A stretch of 5,679 nt of DNA from Anaerolineales bacterium (GTDB taxonomy: Bacteria; Chloroflexota; Anaerolineae; Anaerolineales; UBA4823): contig JAOAHK010000192.1 in NCBI GenBank assembly GCA_026415275.1, positions 1 to 5,679 of the forward strand, read 5' to 3'. Position numbers and translations under genes: made by a program. How positions within the stretch are numbered: the first letter of the stretch is position 1; each line of letters starts with the position of its first letter. Below, piece after piece: positions 1 through 4,296 of this stretch. A model generated the notes under the pieces. The model worked only from the letters and a program-made list of their open reading frames with translations. It was not told the origin of the DNA and did no database searches.

Positions 1-127
1 TCTCTTTGACCACCACTTTCTCATGATTCACAAGAGTGATGACCGTATCTGGAGTTGCTTCCACAGTTTGGATCAACTCTGCGTTCAGAAAATATTTTTC
101 GCCATTAAAGCGTGTGACCTGAATCAT
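1..127 (-). CDS. flbD: FlbD/SwrD family flagellar protein, 3' end cut by window edge
   Basis: The first 42 codons of a small gene can be read from an ATG at 127-125 to the window edge. The protein begins MIQVTRFNGEKYFLNAEL and continues with a TPDTVITL block and a VVVKE segment. This matches the FlbD/SwrD family (about 60-75 residues): N-terminal MIxVTRLNG, then LNxxLIxxIExxPDTxITLxNGxKxVVxE. In Firmicutes the homologue SwrD supports flagellar power and swarming, and it usually sits in the flagellar operon next to motA/motB or fliL. I therefore expect flagellar genes beyond the left edge (inference). About 20-30 residues should be missing at the C terminus. A modest purine-rich site, AGGAAAAG at 144-137, lies 13 bases before the ATG, which is longer than ideal. 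The gene is separated from the upstream kinase gene by 133 bases and probably has its own promoter. Confidence 0.86.
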   Translation of the reverse strand, partial: MIQVTRFNGEKYFLNAELIQTVEATPDTVITLVNHEKVVVKE

Positions 128-170
128 CAGATTTGTCTTTTCCTACTCATCAGCAATATCAATCATGCTC

Positions 171-189
171 TGTGCTAGAATTTAGCACA
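171..189. promoter_or_regulatory. Perfect 7-bp inverted repeat upstream of flbD, candidate operator
   Basis: The arms TGTGCTA (171-177) and TAGCACA (183-189) are exact reverse complements around a 5-base AT-rich spacer, GAATT. The dyad ends 43 bases before the flbD start codon, a usual place for an operator or promoter-overlapping site. No T run follows it on either strand, so it is not a standard intrinsic terminator. The core resembles a CIRCE half-site, but the arms point the opposite way and the spacer is wrong. The binding protein is unknown. Confidence 0.45.
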
Positions 190-260
190 CAGTGGCGAAG
201 AAGTGCATAAATTGGTCGTGAAGGGTGAGTAAAGAACGCCTAAAAAATGGGTGAGTTTTT

Positions 261-1871
261 TTATGAATTGGTTTCTAGTGGGTTAATCGGCAGTGAGACC
301 GTAAAAATCGTGCCTGCACCTATTCGGCTGTCGACATGAATGCTACCCCCATGTTGCTTGACAATGCGATGGCACAGGGAAAGACCTAAGCCTGTCCCTT
401 TGCCTGGCGCCTTGGTCGTATAGAAAGGCTCAAAGATGCGGTTGAGCTTTTCTGGGGGAATGCCCTTACCCGTATCCATGACCATCACCCGAACTTCGTT
501 TTCAGTAGCGGTTGTGGTAATCCGAATTTGCCGTTCTTCGCTTTCGTCGAACGAGTCAATGGCATTCGCAAGCAAGTTGACCCAAACCCCTTGCAACCGG
601 TCTTGGCTAGCCATAATCTGAGGCAAGTCTTCGGCAGGCTCATAGATAAGTTGAATGGAGCGAGAAACAAGCTCATGTTGCATGAGCGAGATTGCCCGAT
701 TTAGAGTTTGATTGACATCGGTTGGTTCGAATAGGTATTCCTCTTTGCGCGCTAAATCGAGCAGGTTACGCACCACTTGCGCAGCGCGCTGTCCGGCGCG
801 GGCGATTAAGTCGATCATCTCCAGTTTGTCTGGATCATCTTTGAGTTCCCGTTGAAGCAATTGGGTATTGGCAATGATTGCAGTGAGTGGGTTATTGATC
901 TCATGGGCTAAGCCAGCAGCCAATTGTCCCACCGCAGCTAGCTTTTCCGATTGGGCTAGACTAGCTTCTAGGCGGCGCTTCTCGGTGACATCCTGTTCAA
1001 AAAGAATCGCCTGCGTGACCTGATTAGCATCATCGTAAATCGGATAGGTGCTTATTTCCCATTCCAAAGGCTGATCATCTTTTTGCCATTCGCGTTTGGT
1101 GCGGCTGGTGATTTTGCCGCCAAAGAGAGATTCAATCACTCGACAGTCGGGGCAGACGTCCTCAGAGTTGAATAAAGCTTCATAACACCGCCGACCAAAA
1201 AGTTCATTAGGGGGTAGATTAATCCGCTTGGCGCGATCCATGTTGACCGCAATCAAATTGTACTTTTTATCGACAATATACATCGATACAGGAATGCTAT
1301 CAAACAATGCGCGCAAGATATTGCGCGAGCGCAACAGTTGCCACTGATTCACTTCAAGGTTAGCGTTCTCGATGCGCAATTGATGCAATTGGCGTTGTTG
1401 CGCTATGGATTTCGAGATCAAAAATGCCAGTTTGTTGAGCAGCTGTTGATCTTGCTCTGTGAAGTGTTCTTGGTACAGATTTATTAGCGAGATCGCCCCT
1501 AGCAGCTCTTCTTCCCAAATTAGGGGTTGAAGGTACAAGTTAGAGGTGGGAATCTCCTCATCTTGAAACCAACCTGGAAGCTGATAATTGGATGGAATGA
1601 AACCAGCCTCGTGGCGGAGAAGTCGTTCACCGAGTGGATGGGATTGCAAATCGAAGTCGGGGAGAAAACTCCAGATTGGCTTGGGGTTGGCAAAGTTTTT
1701 CAGCGTCTGTTCCAGCCCATTGGAGCGAATCAATAAAAGCGCGCCGCCCTCTGCCTCAAATGCCTGGCAAATCCTCTCAACAAATTTCTCCTGTACAGAA
1801 GCAACCTCGAGGTTTTCCTGACAAACTCCAGCGATGAGATCGAAGAGAATGGCTCGGCGCTGCGGGGACAT
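261..1871 (-). CDS. Soluble GAF-PAS sensor histidine kinase with complete catalytic motifs
   Basis: This 536-residue cytoplasmic histidine kinase should autophosphorylate and pass phosphate to response regulators, most likely the two receivers encoded just upstream. No membrane segment is visible. Residues ~15-160 look like a GAF domain, ~161-185 form a short coiled linker, and ~185-300 are a PAS domain ending in FEQDVTEKRR. The PAS carries C229, C240 and C243 (CPDC). The HisKA helix has LAHEINNPLT with phospho-acceptor H323 followed by E324. The ATP-binding domain is intact: N box WVNLLANAID (N432, N436), G1 box DTGKGIP (D466, G468, G470), F box FEPFYTTK (480-487) and G2 box GKGTGLGL (490-497). 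The ATG (1871-1869) directly follows the stop codon of the response regulator. A GAAGG four bases upstream can serve as ribosome site, so translation is probably coupled. The ligand or redox cue sensed is unknown. Confidence 0.93.
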   Translation of the reverse strand: MSPQRRAILFDLIAGVCQENLEVASVQEKFVERICQAFEAEGGALLLIRSNGLEQTLKNFANPKPIWSFLPDFDLQSHPLGERLLRHEAGFIPSNYQLPGWFQDEEIPTSNLYLQPLIWEEELLGAISLINLYQEHFTEQDQQLLNKLAFLISKSIAQQRQLHQLRIENANLEVNQWQLLRSRNILRALFDSIPVSMYIVDKKYNLIAVNMDRAKRINLPPNELFGRRCYEALFNSEDVCPDCRVIESLFGGKITSRTKREWQKDDQPLEWEISTYPIYDDANQVTQAILFEQDVTEKRRLEASLAQSEKLAAVGQLAAGLAHEINNPLTAIIANTQLLQRELKDDPDKLEMIDLIARAGQRAAQVVRNLLDLARKEEYLFEPTDVNQTLNRAISLMQHELVSRSIQLIYEPAEDLPQIMASQDRLQGVWVNLLANAIDSFDESEERQIRITTTATENEVRVMVMDTGKGIPPEKLNRIFEPFYTTKAPGKGTGLGLSLCHRIVKQHGGSIHVDSRIGAGTIFTVSLPINPLETNS

Positions 1872-2681
1872 TTAGCCTTCTTCAGCGGGGTTTATAGTAT
1901 AGCCATAGCCTGGCACAGTGCGGATGAATTTCGGTTGTGAAGGGTCTTCCTCTATCCGTTCACGCAAATTCTTGATGTGAACACGCACCAAATCTGGACT
2001 GCCGGCGTCTGATGGGTAATCCCACACCTCATCAAGTAGACGCGCAGGCGAGAAAATCTGTCCCGGATGGCTCATCAGATGATAGAGCAGATCGTACTGA
2101 ACAGGAGTCAAGCGAAGTTTCCCTTTGTGAGGAGTATAGATCTCATACGACCGAGTATCGAGGACATATTCACCGACAATCAGACAATGCTCAGCTTCAA
2201 TGGCTTTGTTTTCAGCGCTGATCTTTTGCAGAATTGATTGAACACTGGGTGGAAGCGCGCCTGGTTTGGGTGGTGAGACTTCGGGTATGCTTGCCGCTCT
2301 AGCCCGCTGGCTACGGCGAAGGATGGCGCGCACACGCAAGATCAATTCATCGATGTTGAAAGGTTTGCTCAGATAATCGTCTGCTCCAGCATTGAAACCG
2401 GCGATTTTGTCTTCGTCTTTAATTTTTGCTGTCAGAAACAAGATAGGAACATCTGCCAAGGCGGGATCGGCACGCATTTCACGACAAACAGTATATCCAT
2501 CCATACCCGGCATAACCACATCGAGAATTACAATATCGGGGATCAACTTGCGGGCGATCTTTAGGCCTTCTACACCGCTGTTAGCAACTGTGATCTTAAA
2601 TTCCTCACCGCGCAGACTGCGCTCAATGGTTCGCGCAACAATCTCATCGTCCTCAATAACCAACACGTTCTTTGTGCTCAT
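1872..2681 (-). CDS. OmpR/PhoB-family response regulator (REC + winged helix)
   Basis: This DNA-binding response regulator is about 269 residues from the ATG at 2681-2679. Counting from the possible upstream GTG at 2687, the receiver spans residues ~7-122: acidic pair D13/D14, phospho-acceptor D56 in VILDVVMPGMDG, T86 in FLTA and K108 in SKPF. A long Pro-rich linker (~125-165, with SPPKPG and LPPS) joins it to a Trans_Reg_C winged helix (~170-267). That domain carries LTPVQYDLLYHL, a recognition-helix region with VRVHIKNLRERIE, and the family-typical ending RTVPGYGY. Phosphorylation probably promotes dimerisation and binding to tandem half-sites about 11 bp apart, as for other family members. 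It lies between two kinase genes in one operon; the downstream GAF-PAS kinase is the most likely donor. I prefer the ATG because MSTKNVLVIEDD is a normal receiver N terminus; the GTG would add only two residues. Confidence 0.93.
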   Translation of the reverse strand: MSTKNVLVIEDDEIVARTIERSLRGEEFKITVANSGVEGLKIARKLIPDIVILDVVMPGMDGYTVCREMRADPALADVPILFLTAKIKDEDKIAGFNAGADDYLSKPFNIDELILRVRAILRRSQRARAASIPEVSPPKPGALPPSVQSILQKISAENKAIEAEHCLIVGEYVLDTRSYEIYTPHKGKLRLTPVQYDLLYHLMSHPGQIFSPARLLDEVWDYPSDAGSPDLVRVHIKNLRERIEEDPSQPKFIRTVPGYGYTINPAEEG

Positions 2682-2687
2682 CCTCAC

Positions 2688-4175
2688 TTAACCTCCACTT
2701 AAGAATGATACCCGAAAAATTGTCCCTTGTGAATAATCACTAGTGATCGATAACTCCGCAGCGTGTTGACGTAAAATTTCAAGACAGATGTTGATCTCAA
2801 TTCCAGTGCCTCTCCCGCCGAGAGTCTTGAAGAAATTAGTGGCGCCAATCTCTTGTAAATCTTGGGGTGGAATGACTCTGCCGTTGTCTTGAATCGTAAC
2901 AAGCGGCATTTCTGCCTGGGAGCTCGTAACTTGAATCCGTCCATTCGGAACACCTACCACCCCATCGCGAGCAAGAATCAAAAGATTCACCCAGAGTGCC
3001 ATCATTTTTTGGGGGTTGCCGCGGATGGGGGAAAGGTTTTTGGCAAAGTTGGTCTCCAAGACAATCCCTTCGGCTTTGATCTGTTCTCCAATCAGAGCCA
3101 TTGCCTTCTGCAAACTTTCATTAATGAGAATTATCTGTTGCTCTTCGCTGGGTGAGCGGCTGAAATCAATCAACTGCTGCACAGCTTTTTGAACTCTCCA
3201 ACCAGCTTCCTCGATAGCTAAAACCGATTCGCGCCCTGGCTGGCCAGGTGGGATTTGATTAAGCAATATCTGCGCCTCGGCAATAATGGTAGTCAAGGGA
3301 TTATTGATGTGATGAGCGACACCGGCGGCTAAATCGGCAATCGCAGCCAGATGGGAAGACCGTTCCAATTGACGTTGTGTGTTTTGGATGTGTTCTTCCA
3401 TTTTTTTGCGTTGAGTCACATCGCGGATAACATCGATATACCCGATCAATCGGTTATCTGCGCTGACATCCCGCAACGGTGCCAATCGAGAGCTGACCCA
3501 GCGTTCCTCGTTCTTGAGTGTCACTTTGCGGTCAATGTCTCCTGGCAAGGTCTTGTCTTCGAGGGGAAAGGGGGGGGATGGGTTGAAAAGACGGTTATAG
3601 ATTTCCTGCACAGGCTTTCCCAATACGAGATGAGCAGGAATTTTGAACATTCGCTCCGCTTCGTGATTCCAATAGGTGATCTTGCCTTGAGTGTCCCACA
3701 CAATAACGGCATCGCGCATGTTCTGCAGTAACAACGCCTGATAACGAATTTGTTCATGCTGTTTTTGTAAAGCTTTTTTTAGGCGTTGCGTAGCCACCGC
3801 TTTTTCAATACGCTGCGGTAAGTCTTGCCAATAATTGCTCCCCTTGACTAAGTAATCGGTTGCCCCGCTCTGCATCGCTTTTACCGCAATTTGCTCATCA
3901 CCCTGTCCGGTGACCATCAGCACCGGCAGGTTGACTTTTTGGCTCTGTAATTGCTCCAGCGCCTGCAATCCAGTGCCATCCGGCAAGCGGTAGTCCATAA
4001 GGATGGCGTCCGCATTGCTTTGGGGCAGCATTTCCCAGAATTGGCGCAGGTTGGACGCAACACTGAGTTCGAATCCTTCAGCTAGACGCAAACGTTCAGC
4101 GACCAATTGCGCTTGGTGGGGATCGTCCTCAACAAGGAGAACGCGAATCGTCAGAGGGACTGTCGGGTTCGACAT
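2688..4175 (-). CDS. REC-PAS-histidine kinase hybrid with degenerate ATP-binding domain
   Basis: This 495-residue soluble protein is first in the signalling operon. Residues ~10-125 are a complete receiver: D17/D18, phospho-acceptor D61 in ILMDYRLPDGTG, T89 in MVTG and K111 in LVKGS. A helix (~120-145) leads into a PAS domain (~146-256) ending in VIRDVTQRKK. The HisKA helix (~270-340) has VAHHINNPLT with H288, but the conserved following Glu/Asp is H289. The C-terminal domain aligns well with the neighbouring kinase but lacks key residues: the second N-box Asn is L401, G1 reads DNGRVIP with V434 for Gly, the F-box Lys is T451, and the last G2 Gly is E460. ATP binding is therefore doubtful; it may be a pseudokinase or scaffold whose receiver takes phosphate from a partner (inference). 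The start has no clear Shine-Dalgarno site. The stop TAA lies seven bases from the next ATG. The frame is open and continuous, so this is not a broken gene. Confidence 0.9.
   Translation of the reverse strand: MSNPTVPLTIRVLLVEDDPHQAQLVAERLRLAEGFELSVASNLRQFWEMLPQSNADAILMDYRLPDGTGLQALEQLQSQKVNLPVLMVTGQGDEQIAVKAMQSGATDYLVKGSNYWQDLPQRIEKAVATQRLKKALQKQHEQIRYQALLLQNMRDAVIVWDTQGKITYWNHEAERMFKIPAHLVLGKPVQEIYNRLFNPSPPFPLEDKTLPGDIDRKVTLKNEERWVSSRLAPLRDVSADNRLIGYIDVIRDVTQRKKMEEHIQNTQRQLERSSHLAAIADLAAGVAHHINNPLTTIIAEAQILLNQIPPGQPGRESVLAIEEAGWRVQKAVQQLIDFSRSPSEEQQIILINESLQKAMALIGEQIKAEGIVLETNFAKNLSPIRGNPQKMMALWVNLLILARDGVVGVPNGRIQVTSSQAEMPLVTIQDNGRVIPPQDLQEIGATNFFKTLGGRGTGIEINICLEILRQHAAELSITSDYSQGTIFRVSFLSGG
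2692..2696 (-). promoter_or_regulatory. Strong ribosome binding site for the response regulator
   Basis: The minus strand reads GGAGG here, inside the last codons of the hybrid kinase gene. It lies 10 bases before the ATG at 2681 and only 4 bases before an in-frame GTG at 2687. The spacing allows the ATG and is tight for the GTG, which supports the ATG start. The site lets the regulator be translated strongly even though the upstream gene has no clear site. Confidence 0.6.
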
Positions 4176-4185
4176 TTTCTAGAAA
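4176..4185. promoter_or_regulatory. 10-bp palindrome abutting the hybrid kinase start codon
   Basis: TTTCTAGAAA is a perfect palindrome directly before the ATG of the REC-PAS-kinase gene, filling the space where a Shine-Dalgarno site would be. No GGAGG-like sequence is present in the preceding 20 bases. It could hinder or control initiation, or be chance in AT-rich DNA. Confidence 0.25.
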
Positions 4186-4215
4186 TTGTTGCAAAAATTG
4201 TGCACGTCTGTTGGG

Positions 4216-4221
4216 TTTATA
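4216..4221 (-). promoter_or_regulatory. Candidate -10 element of the signalling operon promoter
   Basis: The minus strand reads TATAAA, preceded by GT and followed by CCC, 40 bases before the hybrid kinase start. This predicts a leader of roughly 33 bases. The -35 position at 17-bp spacing (4239-4244) reads TGGGGA, a poor match to TTGACA. A weak -35 overlapped by a direct repeat is the arrangement seen where an activator replaces the -35 contact. The call rests on pattern only. Confidence 0.35.
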
Positions 4222-4232
4222 ACGTGAACTTT

Positions 4233-4250
4233 ATAAATTCCCCATAAATT
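4233..4250. repeat. 7-bp direct repeat with 11-bp period, candidate OmpR/PhoB-type box
   Basis: ATAAATT occurs at 4233-4239 and again at 4244-4250, separated by CCCC, giving an 11-bp period. OmpR/PhoB-family regulators bind such tandem half-sites one helical turn apart. Its place just upstream of the candidate -10 would suit autoregulation by the regulator encoded in this operon. The half-sites are AT-rich, so chance cannot be excluded. Confidence 0.4.
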
Positions 4251-4296
4251 TGGCGTAAAGATGAACTTGCGCTTTTGAAAGGTTCGGATTCCTGGA

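Noticed and set aside
171..189. CIRCE element or intrinsic terminator
   Set aside because: CIRCE has TTAGCACTC first with a 9-base spacer, while here the arms are in the opposite order with a 5-base spacer. No T run follows on either strand.
223..256. Direct repeat GGGTGAGT (223-230 and 249-256) after the kinase stop codon
   Set aside because: It is only 8 bases with a 26-base period and no promoter nearby, so I treat it as chance.
2392..2691. 99-codon plus-strand open frame opposite the receiver domain
   Set aside because: It mirrors the receiver codons and has no independent support.
3351..3731. 126-codon open frame on the plus strand
   Set aside because: It lies wholly opposite the PAS/HisKA part of the hybrid kinase and shows no recognisable domain. 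The minus-strand gene explains the sequence.
3521..3757. 78-codon minus-strand frame beginning MNKFVIRRCYC
   Set aside because: It is the -1 frame of the hybrid kinase, with no domain and an unusual Cys/Ser/Arg-rich make-up. It is kept only as the possible tail of the A7 slip.
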